From a bacterium (GTDB lineage Bacteria; Verrucomicrobiota; Verrucomicrobiia; Limisphaerales; J093), in contig JAJXTA010000050.1 in assembly GCA_021784265.1 (NCBI GenBank), positions 1 through 9,835 on the forward strand: DNA of 9,835 nt, read 5' to 3'. Under the pieces are notes generated by a model. That model ran no database searches. It was not told the origin of the DNA and saw only the letters and a list, made by a program, of their open reading frames with translations. Below are positions 1 through 6,882 of the stretch, piece after piece (position 1 is the first letter of the stretch; every line of letters begins with the position of its first letter). The position numbers and the translations under genes are program-made.

Positions 1-311
1 ATCTGCAAGACCAATCGCAGCAACAGCAGCAGCAGCAGCAGAACCAGGGCGCCAAACCACCTCAGCCCCCGGACCAGTCACCCCAGCCCCAACCCAAACC
101 GGAGCAAGCCAACGGCGGCAACCAGAATCAGCCGACCCCGCCGCAGGACAAAGCCGGCGACCCAGCCCGCGGCGCCGCCGCGCAGCTCGGGCAAATGACG
201 CCTGAACAGGCGCGCCAGCTCCTCGAGGCGGCCAAGGCGGAGGAAAAGCCCATGATCTTCGTGCAGCCTCGCGACGTCAACATCCCGCCCCGCAGCTTCA
301 AGGATTGGTAG
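1..311 (+). CDS. C-terminal end of a Gln/Pro-rich protein, probable Bat-operon TPR-type protein (5' partial)
   Basis: The open frame enters from the left edge (first full codon at 3) and stops with TAG at 309-311, giving the last 102 residues. It opens with a polyglutamine run from an imperfect CAA/CAG repeat (about 18-41), then a Pro/Gln/Asn-rich disordered stretch. A short predicted helix MTPEQARQLLEAAKAEEK follows, then a basic, aromatic end finishing SFKDW. A flexible Q/P-rich linker, an 'EQARQLLEA...EEK' helix and a terminal KDW recall the C-termini of TPR/BatC-like proteins in aerotolerance-type operons of Verrucomicrobiota and Bacteroidota. That likeness is from memory. No TPR or VWA domain lies inside the window, so the assignment is an inference. 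No BatD-like gene follows, as would be usual in such an operon. The frame has no in-window start that would make sense as the true N-terminus. Confidence 0.55.
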   Translation, partial: LQDQSQQQQQQQQNQGAKPPQPPDQSPQPQPKPEQANGGNQNQPTPPQDKAGDPARGAAAQLGQMTPEQARQLLEAAKAEEKPMIFVQPRDVNIPPRSFKDW

Positions 312-363
312 CCAGGCCGGCGCCCCTCCTTTTGCCAATTGCAGCCTAGTGTTGACCAAATAA

Positions 364-404
364 GGGTGAGTGGGTCCCTCGGGGGACGAGGTATTCCTTC
401 ACCC
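364..404 (+). other. Small dyad in the leader/intergenic region before the kinase gene
   Basis: An inner perfect stem GTCCC (374-378) / GGGAC (383-387) closes a TCGG tetraloop. It lies within an outer complement GGGTGA (364-369) / TCACCC (399-404). No T-run follows, so it does not look like a standard intrinsic terminator. It could be a weak terminator for the upstream gene, part of the kinase mRNA leader, or chance pairing in GC-rich DNA. The rest of 312-528 holds no gene I can support. Confidence 0.25.
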
Positions 405-528
405 CGGATGACGATCGTCAGAAGCCATCCTCATGCGGGTTGCGGCCCGGGCAGCCGGACCTCTGCCGGCGGTCCTGGGTGGGCCGGGCCCCGCGGGGGC
501 GCCTCCACCGCTCTTGCCTAGCCCCGGC

Positions 529-2745
529 ATGACCGCCCGGCGGATCAAACGCCTCACCCTCTGGGCGATTCCCGTCCTGGGGGCCGGCGTCTTCGCTCTG
601 GACTTGGCGACCCCCCGCGGGGTGATCGGCTCGGCGTTTTACCTCGTTCCCCTGTTGCTCTCGGCGTGGGCGGCGAGGCGTTCGCTGCCCCTGGTGCTGG
701 CGGCCGTGTTCTCGGGGTTGATGATCCTCGCGCGCCATTGGGCCCCCACTGGCACCGTTAATAGCGGTCTGGCCGACTGTAACGACGCCATCGGTCTCAC
801 CACGCTCTGGGTAGTGGCGGTCCTGTTGGCTCGCCACCACCGGACCGTCGAGCGCATGAACACCCTGGCCCGGGCGGTTGAGCAGAGCCCGGTTTCCATT
901 CTGATCACCAGCCGCGACGGCCTCATCGAGCACGTCAACCCCAAGTTCACCACCGTCACGGGCTACAGCCCCGAGGAAGTCATCGGCTGCAAACCCAGCA
1001 TCCTCAAATCGGGCGAACTCTCCCCCGCCGATTACGAGCACCTCTGGGCCACGATCACCGCGGGTCATGAATGGCAGGGCACCTTCCACAACCGCAAGAA
1101 GAACGGCGAGCTCTATTGGGAAGCGGCCTCGATTTCCCCGATCTTCAACGAAACGGGCGCGATTACTCATTTCGTCGCCCTGAAAGAGGATATCACCGAA
1201 CGCAAACGCGTCGCCGATGCCCTGCATGAGAGCGAGGAACGCTACCGGCTCCTGGTCGAGATGTCACCCGACGCGATCTTCATCCAGTGCGAGGGGCACT
1301 TTACCTACGTGAACCCGGCGGGGTTGCGGCTCTTTGGCGCCAGCGAGGCGGGCCAGATCCTCCATCGGCCGGTGTTGGAACTCATCCACCCCCGGTATCG
1401 GGAGGTGGTGGCCGCCCGGATGACGCAGCTCCAGCAACAGGGCCACGCCGCCCCGCTCCTGGCCGAACAGTACCTGCGCCTGGACGGGAGCGCGGTGGAT
1501 GTCGAGGTTGCGGCCATCCCTTTCCGGGTGAACGGCCGCTCCGGGGCACAGGTCATCGTGCGCGACATCACCGACAAAAAGCGGCTGGAGGCCCAGTTCC
1601 TGCGCCTTCAGCGCATGGAGAGTCTGGGCACGCTCGCCAGCGGGATTGCCCACGACCTGAACAACGTCCTCACCCCCCTCATGCTCTCGGTGGACGTCCT
1701 CCGGCACTCCGTCCACGACCCTGAAGGCCAGCGTTTGGTGGAGGTGCTGGCCTCCAATGTGCGGCGGGGCGCCAGCTTGGTGAAGCAGGTGCTGACCTTT
1801 GGGCGTGGCATCCAGGGCGAACGCGTTCCCGTCGCCCTGGCGGGCATCGTGCGTGGTGTTGAACAGATCATCCACGAGAGCTTTCCCAAGTCGATCACCC
1901 TGGGCCTCCGCACCGTGCCAGACCTCTGGACGGTGACTGGCGACGCAACGCAGCTCCAGCAAGTGCTCCTGAACCTCTGCGTCAACGCCCGCGATGCCAT
2001 GCCGCGCGGCGGCGCGCTGTCCATCCAACTGGACAATGCCGTCCTGGACGAGGGCTACGTGCGCCTCCACCTCCAGGCCCACCCCGGGCCCTACGTCGTG
2101 ATGCGGGTCGTGGATACCGGCTCGGGGATTCCGGAGGAAATCCGAGACCGCATTTTCGAGCCGTTCTTCACTACCAAAGAACCCGGCAAGGGCACCGGGC
2201 TGGGCCTGTCCACCTCGCTGGGCATTGTCCAGAGCCACGGCGGTTTCATTGATTGTTACAGTGAGCCGGGCAAGGGTAGCACCTTCAGCGTCTATTTGCC
2301 GGCGCACACCAGCGCCGTGGCGGCCGAGGCCGTGGCCCTGGAACAAACCGGGTTGCCCCGCGGCCACAACGAGCTGGTACTGGTGGTGGACGACGAGGAA
2401 GCGATTCGGAAATTGGCCCAGCGCGCCCTCGAACGCTACGGGTACCGGGTCCTGCTCGCGGCCAACGGGGCCGAGGCGGTCTCCCTCTACGCGGCCCACC
2501 GAGAGGAGATTGCCCTGGTGCTCACCGACATGGCCATGCCGATTATGGACGGCCCGGCGACCATCGTGGCCCTCAAGGCGATGAACCCCGCGGTACGTAT
2601 CGTTGGCTCCAGCGGTATGGCTGGACCCGGCGGGCTGCCGGAGGCGGCGGAGGCGGGAGTCAAGCAGTTCATCCCCAAACCCTACACCGCGGAGGCCCTG
2701 CTTCACGGGCTGGCCAAGGCCCTCCAGCCCACCGACGCCGCTTGA
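529..2745 (+). CDS. PAS-PAS hybrid sensor histidine kinase / response regulator
   Basis: This is a membrane-bound hybrid two-component kinase of 738 residues. Numbering is from ATG 529, which opens with a basic MTARRIKR stretch before the first hydrophobic helix. An in-frame ATG at 433 would add 32 low-complexity Gly/Pro/Ala residues and cannot be excluded; neither start has a strong Shine-Dalgarno. In order: several hydrophobic segments (about 10-100), PAS 1 (about 113-225, GYSPEEVIG), PAS 2 (about 235-350), a HisKA dimerisation helix with phospho-acceptor H375 in SGIAHDLNN, and a HATPase domain with N486 (N box), D529 in DTGSGIPEE (G1), FEPFFTT, and GKGTGLGLS (G2). The C-terminal receiver (about 617-735) has the acidic pair D621/D622, phospho-acceptor D667 in LTDMAMP and K717 in IPKPY. 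All catalytic residues are present. The PAS domains suggest sensing of a small ligand, redox state or light, but the signal is unknown. No DNA-binding output domain or partner regulator lies next to it, so phosphate probably passes to a distant partner. It ends in TGA and is followed by the tRNA-Ser gene. Confidence 0.93.
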   Translation: MTARRIKRLTLWAIPVLGAGVFALDLATPRGVIGSAFYLVPLLLSAWAARRSLPLVLAAVFSGLMILARHWAPTGTVNSGLADCNDAIGLTTLWVVAVLLARHHRTVERMNTLARAVEQSPVSILITSRDGLIEHVNPKFTTVTGYSPEEVIGCKPSILKSGELSPADYEHLWATITAGHEWQGTFHNRKKNGELYWEAASISPIFNETGAITHFVALKEDITERKRVADALHESEERYRLLVEMSPDAIFIQCEGHFTYVNPAGLRLFGASEAGQILHRPVLELIHPRYREVVAARMTQLQQQGHAAPLLAEQYLRLDGSAVDVEVAAIPFRVNGRSGAQVIVRDITDKKRLEAQFLRLQRMESLGTLASGIAHDLNNVLTPLMLSVDVLRHSVHDPEGQRLVEVLASNVRRGASLVKQVLTFGRGIQGERVPVALAGIVRGVEQIIHESFPKSITLGLRTVPDLWTVTGDATQLQQVLLNLCVNARDAMPRGGALSIQLDNAVLDEGYVRLHLQAHPGPYVVMRVVDTGSGIPEEIRDRIFEPFFTTKEPGKGTGLGLSTSLGIVQSHGGFIDCYSEPGKGSTFSVYLPAHTSAVAAEAVALEQTGLPRGHNELVLVVDDEEAIRKLAQRALERYGYRVLLAANGAEAVSLYAAHREEIALVLTDMAMPIMDGPATIVALKAMNPAVRIVGSSGMAGPGGLPEAAEAGVKQFIPKPYTAEALLHGLAKALQPTDAA

Positions 2746-2897
2746 GACCCGGCTTCCCGCCAGCCAAGACGGCGGCGGAGCCAAAACCGCTCGATGCCCA
2801 ACGGTCGCGCCGTCCACCGGGCCAAGCGCCCGCCTCCGGCAGTGCAAATTAGCTTGCTGCCCGTCGGTGGCCATGCCAAACAACGGCTCGACCGGTT

Positions 2898-2987
2898 GGA
2901 AGGGTGGCTGAGTGGTTTAAGGCACCTGACTCGAAATCAGGCCATGGGGTAACCCATGCGTGGGTTCGAATCCCACCCCTTCCGCCA
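2898..2987 (+). tRNA. tRNA-Ser (anticodon CGA), CCA encoded
   Basis: This is a complete class II tRNA of 90 nt. The acceptor stem is GGAAGGG (2898-2904) with CCCTTCC (2977-2983), followed by discriminator G2984 and an encoded CCA (2985-2987). The D arm contains GGCTGAGTGGTTTAAGGC. The anticodon stem CCTGA/TCAGG (2925-2929, 2937-2941) closes the loop CTCGAAA, so the anticodon is CGA at 2932-2934, reading UCG serine codons. A long variable arm with complementary ATGGG and CCCAT strands is typical of tRNA-Ser. The T arm is GTGGG-TTCGAAT-CCCAC (2960-2976). All stems pair without mismatch. The upstream gap of 152 bases after the kinase contains no clear promoter or terminator that I can call. Confidence 0.97.
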
Positions 2988-3134
2988 GCGTTCCTCAGCA
3001 ACCTGAAGGATCCGGAAGCGCCCGCGCCGGTGCGCTGCTGGAGTTCTTGAGCCGAGGCAAGCCCGGATTAACTCGACCACCCGCGCCGGGAGTCGCCGAG
3101 GTCCGCGTTTGGCGGAAAGCGTGAGCCCGCTTCC

Positions 3135-3199
3135 GGGTTACCCGTGGCTGAACCCGTGGGTTACCGCAGGGTTTACCCTGGGCTGGACCCGGGTTCAAG
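3135..3199. repeat. Degenerate two-copy tandem repeat in the gene-free stretch after tRNA-Ser
   Basis: Two adjacent units start at 3135 and 3169. Each begins GGGTTACCC or GGGTTTACCC, continues with a GGCTG core, and then has AACCCG or GACCCG followed by GGTT. About 19 of 22 aligned positions match, with one inserted T. Each unit holds short dyads (GGGTT with AACCC). The interval 2988-3294 has no gene I can support. The reading frames through it are Pro/Arg-rich shadows with no domain signature. It resembles the GGGTT/AACCC-rich intergenic repeats that produce spurious short proteins in planctomycete and verrucomicrobial genomes; that comparison is from memory only. Confidence 0.45.
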
Positions 3200-3294
3200 T
3201 TGGGGGAGTACACCGAATACACGGCGCGACTGGTTCCCGGAGCCGCGGCACGGGGCTGTCCTGGCGGGACGGCACCCGCTCCGTTGTGACCAGC

Positions 3295-3567
3295 CTACCC
3301 GTAGATGCCGTGGGTGCCGATGTCCACCGTGACGATCCAATCGCCCTCGACGTAAAAGGTGGCGCGCAAATCGCCTTGGATCTCAATGGCGTGAATGGTG
3401 CGACCGCAGTGCGCCGACAACCGGTGGCTTTTGTGCGGGCGAAGGCGCGGGTCGAACGGATTCTCCTTGAAGATCTGCCAGGCACGCCGGGCCGCGTCCT
3501 GCTGTTGGGATGTCAGTTCGTAGAAACTCTCCCAGAACCGACGGGTTGGTTTGAAACGATACTTCAC
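3295..3567 (-). CDS. RelE/ParE-family toxin of a type II toxin-antitoxin pair
   Basis: A 90-residue protein with the short alpha/beta layout of the RelE/ParE superfamily. An N-terminal strand (MKYRFKPT) leads into a helix with aromatic and basic residues (about 8-35) and the NPFDPRLRPHK turn (36-46). C-terminal strands follow, with IHAIEIQGDLRATFYVEG (R68 in the usual core-arginine position) and a final DWIVTVDIGTHGIY hairpin. Members of this superfamily either cut mRNA at the ribosome (RelE type) or poison gyrase (ParE type); the sequence does not decide which. The start is GTG at 3567-3565, overlapping the antitoxin stop in a GTGA junction, so its translation is probably coupled to the antitoxin. 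It stops with TAG at 3297-3295. The length is normal for the family and there is no sign of truncation. Confidence 0.8.
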   Translation of the reverse strand: MKYRFKPTRRFWESFYELTSQQQDAARRAWQIFKENPFDPRLRPHKSHRLSAHCGRTIHAIEIQGDLRATFYVEGDWIVTVDIGTHGIYG

Positions 3568-3770
3568 GCCCGCCGCGGACGAGGCGGCGGTTTGGCTCCA
3601 CTGAGCACCGCTTCCATGTCCACAAATCGCCCCGCCGCGGCGTGCGCCATCCCTTCTTTGAACGACTCGGGGATCCAGGAATCATCCTCCTCCACGACAA
3701 ACCGGGCGACTTCCGCCCGTTCCGCTGGGGACAACGCCTTGATCTGCTCGATGATTTCGTGTGCGCTCAT
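3564..3770 (-). CDS. Antitoxin of the RelE/ParE-type module
   Basis: A 68-residue acidic protein directly upstream of, and overlapping, the toxin gene. The N-terminal part (MSAHEIIEQIKALSPAERAE, then VARFVVEE) has the 'EIIEQIKALxxxERAEVxRFV' helix pattern of small antitoxins paired with RelE/ParE toxins in Verrucomicrobiota and cyanobacteria. The C-terminal part (SWIPESFKEGMAHAAAGRFV, then DMEAVLSG) is the sort of flexible segment that wraps around the toxin. ATG 3770 is preferred because the longer upstream frame is Pro/Arg-rich and non-conserved in look, and because AAGGAGG (3792-3786) precedes it, though 15 bases away, which is long. An ATT codon sits at a better spacing, so the true start is not settled. 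Normally the antitoxin neutralises the toxin and represses its own operon. Confidence 0.75.
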   Translation of the reverse strand: MSAHEIIEQIKALSPAERAEVARFVVEEDDSWIPESFKEGMAHAAAGRFVDMEAVLSGAKPPPRPRRA

Positions 3771-3785
3771 GTGCTCAATCCTGAA

Positions 3786-3792
3786 CCTCCTT
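3786..3792 (-). promoter_or_regulatory. Strong ribosome binding site before the antitoxin gene
   Basis: AAGGAGG on the minus strand is an almost complete anti-16S match and the best in the window. It lies inside the longer upstream frame, which argues against starts at 3797 or beyond. It is 15 bases from ATG 3770, longer than usual. Confidence 0.5.
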
Positions 3793-3821
3793 ACCATACA
3801 CACAGGGTCGCCCCACGCCAA
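3793..3821 (-). promoter_or_regulatory. Candidate sigma-70-type promoter of the toxin-antitoxin operon
   Basis: The minus strand reads TTGGCG (3821-3816), a 17-base spacer, then TATGGT (3798-3793). The -35-like box overlaps the right half of an inverted repeat, an arrangement expected for an autoregulated toxin-antitoxin operon. The TATGGT box abuts the Shine-Dalgarno, so a start of transcription 7 bases downstream would cut that site out of the mRNA. Either the promoter or the ribosome site call may therefore be wrong. Confidence 0.3.
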
Positions 3822-3834
3822 GCCGAAACTTGGC
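3817..3834. promoter_or_regulatory. Inverted repeat, candidate antitoxin operator
   Basis: GCCAAG (3817-3822) and CTTGGC (3829-3834) form a perfect 6-bp dyad around CCGAAA. It overlaps the candidate -35 box of the toxin-antitoxin operon. Antitoxin or toxin-antitoxin complexes usually bind such dyads. Alternatively it could be a weak hairpin ending transcription from the metalloprotease gene. The remaining 3835-3955 is GC-rich DNA with no feature I can support. Confidence 0.3.
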
Positions 3835-3955
3835 CCGGTTTGGAGACCTGGAGACCGGCGTCCGGATCGACGAGCAAGCGGGCGCGCGCCGCTCGTCCGG
3901 CCGCTCCATTCGCGCGGAGCACGCGGGGCCGATGGCCAGCAGGCTCGGCGGACCA

Positions 3956-6799
3956 TCACATCCCGCTGGCGGTGTACGTGGCGTCCAGGACCTTCTTGAT
4001 GCGCTCGTGGCACTCGACCAAATGGGCCTTGGTCAGGTCATCGAGGCCAGCCTGGGCCAAACGGTTCTCCACCCGTTGCTGGATGTTCTGCAGGTGGTAC
4101 CGCGCCAGGCTCTTGGCGTCGGCCGGAACGGCGTCGGCAGCCCCAAACAAGACCACGTAGCCGTAGAGGTCCGAGAACGAGTTCGCGCGCTGGCCCAAGA
4201 CCATGCGGCAGAGGCGGGCCAAGTGGTCCCGTTGCAGGTTGCGTTGGATCGTCGCCGTGGCCGGGTCGGCGGGGGCATTCGGCGCGCCCCAGATGGCCTC
4301 GGTCAGCGTCTGGAACACCTCGGCCAGCTTCAGCGGGCGGCTGTTGGGATCGGCCTGGAGTTCCTGGTTCTGCAGGCGGGCCAGGACCGCGGCATTCAGG
4401 CAGCGATTCAACGCGATGCGCTGGATCGCCAAGACCCGTTCGAAGATCGGGTAATCCACGCTTCCGCCGTAGAACATCGCGTCACTGCCCCAGTGATACC
4501 AGTTGTCCGTGGTCAGCCGGCGGAGCAAGGCGGGCGGGAAGCGGAACCCCTCGCCGCGGAGGAGCTTTTGCGCCAGGAACTCCAGGGCGGCTCGTTGCTT
4601 GTCGCCGGGTACCGGGGTGACGGGATCATGGCTGCCTTCGCCGCCCTTAAAGTCACGGCTGATCGACTGGCCGCCGATGAACGCGGAGGCGAGATAGGCC
4701 GCGTTGCCGTACTGGCCCAGCAGCACGGAGAACGCCCGGCGCAACCGGGCCCAGGATTCACCGTCCTTGACCATCTTCTGGTCCAGGTTCTGCATCAGTT
4801 CGGCGGCCAGGGCCATCCGCTCCCGCCCGTATTGGAGCGGGTCGTTGCCCAAGTCGTACGTGTTTACGTACGGATCGTCATCCAGGAACATGTCCTCGTC
4901 CGTCGCATAGGCCAAGTCGGGCTCCGGGGACCGGGCGGCGATTTTCTTCAACTCCGCCGGTTCGTCCCCCTCGATGGGTTTGTAAGCGTATTCGATGGCC
5001 CAATAGTCGTACGGGCCGATGGTGGTGGTGGCGTAATCCCCCTGGGTCTGGCCCTTGCGGGCGATGTTGACCGGGTTGTAGTCCATCACGCTGCCCACCA
5101 TCCCTTTGGCATGGGTGATCGTGGTGTCGTTGACCTTGTCCAAGGAGAGCATCGTGCTGGCCTTGAAGTTGTGCCGCAACCCGAGCGAATGCCCCAGCTC
5201 ATGCATCACGATCTCCTTGATCGTTTGCCCGAGGAACTCCTCGGGGAGCTGACCGTCCGGGGTCGCCTTGCCCGCCGCGGCCAAGGCGATGGCAGCCATG
5301 CTCAATTCCTCCTGCTTGCCCTGGCCGTATTCGCAGCCGGTGAACTGGCCGCGGGCAAACCGCCGGCTGAGCTGGACCTGGAGGGGGCTCCAGGCGGAGG
5401 GCACCAGCTCCGGCTCCATCACCCGGCCGTCGGGGCCGGACCACGCCAAGGCGGGACGCGGCAGCGGGAAGGGCAGGCCGTAGCCATTCTTGGCGGCCAT
5501 GATGGTGCTGATGATCTCACCCTGCGCCAGCGGCACCCATTCCGCGGCGCTGGTCCCGATCGGTTTGCCCACCAAAAAGGCGTACTCGGATTTCAGGGCG
5601 CGGATCCAACTCGCATCGAAGATCACGTCGCCGTCGATCATCTCGCCGGTGATCGGGTCGGCCCGCAATCCGGACATGGCGAAGGTCGAGCTGGTCGTAA
5701 TCCAGCGGAAGGTGCAGTAGTTGATATCCTCGGGGTCGAAATCGTCCCGTTCGTTCTGCCACCGAACGCTGATGGCGTTGCGGAAACCGATCTTCTCGAA
5801 GGCCTTGTTCCACTCCAGAATGCCGTCCTCGACGTAGGGCCGGTACTCCTGGGGCACGGTGTCCTCGACCCACCAAACCAATTGCTTCTTGGGCGGGGAG
5901 AGCTTGGCTTTGGGATCGGCCTTCTCCAGGCGCCACCGGTTGAGCCGGCGCATGAACACAGTGTCCGGATCAGGGGAGCCAAAGTCCTTCGTGGCGCTGA
6001 TGAAGTGGCCGACGCGATAGTCGGCGAACCGGGGTTTGTAGCCGGGCTCAGGCAACTTACACAGGCTGTAGTGGATCACCACGGTGATCCCGCGCGCATC
6101 GGCCACGCCGTCGTCGCCAAAGCGGAACTGGCCGCCGCCCTGCCGCCCGTACGTCGCCTCGACCTCCATCTCCAGGTTGTTGGGGAAGGCCTTGATCTTG
6201 TGCCAGGCGCTCCGGTTCTTGTCGAAGTTGCCCAACCCCAACTCGGCAAAGTCGGAGAGAAAAATCTGGGAGAAATCGATCACCAACGAGCCGTTGGGCC
6301 CCAGGCTGAGGATCGGCAGCGCCAGCAGCACGGAATCGGTGTAGTTCTGATGCACGGCCTTGGCCAGGGGTGTGTCTTTGGGGGCCTCGTAATGAATGTT
6401 GCGCCGGAGCAACTGGACGTTGTCGGCAACCCGCCGGAACAGCAACACCCATTCGTCGCCAAAGTTCAAGGGTTGACCGGCCATCTCCAGGCCCCGGGCG
6501 ATGGCGATCGGGGCCAACAGCGGCTGCTCGAGCTGGTTGGGTTTGATCTCGGCATAGACCACCTCGTTGGTGCGGTAGAGCGTGAAGAGCCCCTCGTAAC
6601 GCTGGGTATCCTTGGTCAACTCCGCGAAATCCTTGAACTTGGAGGGCGGCTTGGCGGGTGCCGCCGGTGCCGCCGGTGCCGCCGCCTGACCCAAGCCCAC
6701 CGAGGGGAGCACGGCCACGCACAGACTGCCGAGCAGGGCTACGCAGACACCCCGAGCCCGGTGCAGCCGTCCTAAGGTAGTAAAGCGGGAGGTGTTCAT
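3956..6799 (-). CDS. Exported zinc-dependent metalloprotease (Met-zincin; DUF5118/DUF5117/DUF4953)
   Basis: A 947-residue predicted secreted or periplasmic metalloprotease. It has a signal peptide: basic n-region (MNTSRFTTLGRLHRARG), hydrophobic core (VCVALLGSLCVAVLP), and likely cleavage near GLGQA around residue 38. An Ala/Pro linker follows. Residues about 50-300 (SKFKDF, then YEGLFTLYRTNEVVYAEI) look like DUF5118 followed by DUF5117. The catalytic DUF4953 region carries HELGHSLGLRH with H533, E534, H537 and H543: the three zinc ligands and the general base. The metzincin Met-turn is M572 in GSVMDYNP. All key residues are present and the length fits the family. Substrates of these large bacterial Met-zincins are mostly unknown. 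ATG 6799 puts the signal peptide at the N-terminus; an in-frame TTG at 6835 would add 12 residues, and its AGAAGG is too close. It lies 83 bases after the decarboxylase gene on the same strand and is probably co-transcribed. Confidence 0.93.
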   Translation of the reverse strand: MNTSRFTTLGRLHRARGVCVALLGSLCVAVLPSVGLGQAAAPAAPAAPAKPPSKFKDFAELTKDTQRYEGLFTLYRTNEVVYAEIKPNQLEQPLLAPIAIARGLEMAGQPLNFGDEWVLLFRRVADNVQLLRRNIHYEAPKDTPLAKAVHQNYTDSVLLALPILSLGPNGSLVIDFSQIFLSDFAELGLGNFDKNRSAWHKIKAFPNNLEMEVEATYGRQGGGQFRFGDDGVADARGITVVIHYSLCKLPEPGYKPRFADYRVGHFISATKDFGSPDPDTVFMRRLNRWRLEKADPKAKLSPPKKQLVWWVEDTVPQEYRPYVEDGILEWNKAFEKIGFRNAISVRWQNERDDFDPEDINYCTFRWITTSSTFAMSGLRADPITGEMIDGDVIFDASWIRALKSEYAFLVGKPIGTSAAEWVPLAQGEIISTIMAAKNGYGLPFPLPRPALAWSGPDGRVMEPELVPSAWSPLQVQLSRRFARGQFTGCEYGQGKQEELSMAAIALAAAGKATPDGQLPEEFLGQTIKEIVMHELGHSLGLRHNFKASTMLSLDKVNDTTITHAKGMVGSVMDYNPVNIARKGQTQGDYATTTIGPYDYWAIEYAYKPIEGDEPAELKKIAARSPEPDLAYATDEDMFLDDDPYVNTYDLGNDPLQYGRERMALAAELMQNLDQKMVKDGESWARLRRAFSVLLGQYGNAAYLASAFIGGQSISRDFKGGEGSHDPVTPVPGDKQRAALEFLAQKLLRGEGFRFPPALLRRLTTDNWYHWGSDAMFYGGSVDYPIFERVLAIQRIALNRCLNAAVLARLQNQELQADPNSRPLKLAEVFQTLTEAIWGAPNAPADPATATIQRNLQRDHLARLCRMVLGQRANSFSDLYGYVVLFGAADAVPADAKSLARYHLQNIQQRVENRLAQAGLDDLTKAHLVECHERIKKVLDATYTASGM

Positions 6800-6882
6800 G
6801 GCCGTGGATGTATCGCGCCAGCGAATGAATTGCAAGCCTTCTGACGCCCCCCGTTTCTCCGTTTTTCCGGGCTAGCCCCGGG

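Noticed and set aside
339..521. 60-codon plus-strand frame ahead of the kinase
   Set aside because: No ribosome site and a low-complexity Gly/Pro/Ser translation; it overlaps the probable kinase leader.
2752..2783. Imperfect GC-rich hairpin after the kinase stop, considered as a terminator
   Set aside because: The pairing is interrupted and it is followed by AAAACC, not a T-run.
1264..2883. 539-codon minus-strand frame opposite the kinase
   Set aside because: It is a shadow of the kinase coding strand: His/Gly/Gln-rich translation, no domain, and it runs on into the non-coding region before the tRNA.
2960..3200. tRNA-Ser 3' end as an attachment site with a second att copy downstream
   Set aside because: I could find no repeat of the tRNA 3' sequence downstream within the window, and no integrase gene. 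The GGGTTCAAG at 3191-3199 is only a short chance likeness to the T arm.
3771..4013. Extension of the antitoxin frame upstream to 4013
   Set aside because: It would overlap the end of the metalloprotease gene, is Pro/Arg-rich, and contains the strong Shine-Dalgarno inside the frame.
3830..6775. 981-codon open frame on the plus strand opposite the metalloprotease gene
   Set aside because: It is antisense to a gene with a signal peptide, intact zinc site and Met-turn. Its translation is low-complexity (Gly/Val/Arg/Gln-rich) with no motif. Long antisense frames are expected in GC-rich genes with strong third-position bias.
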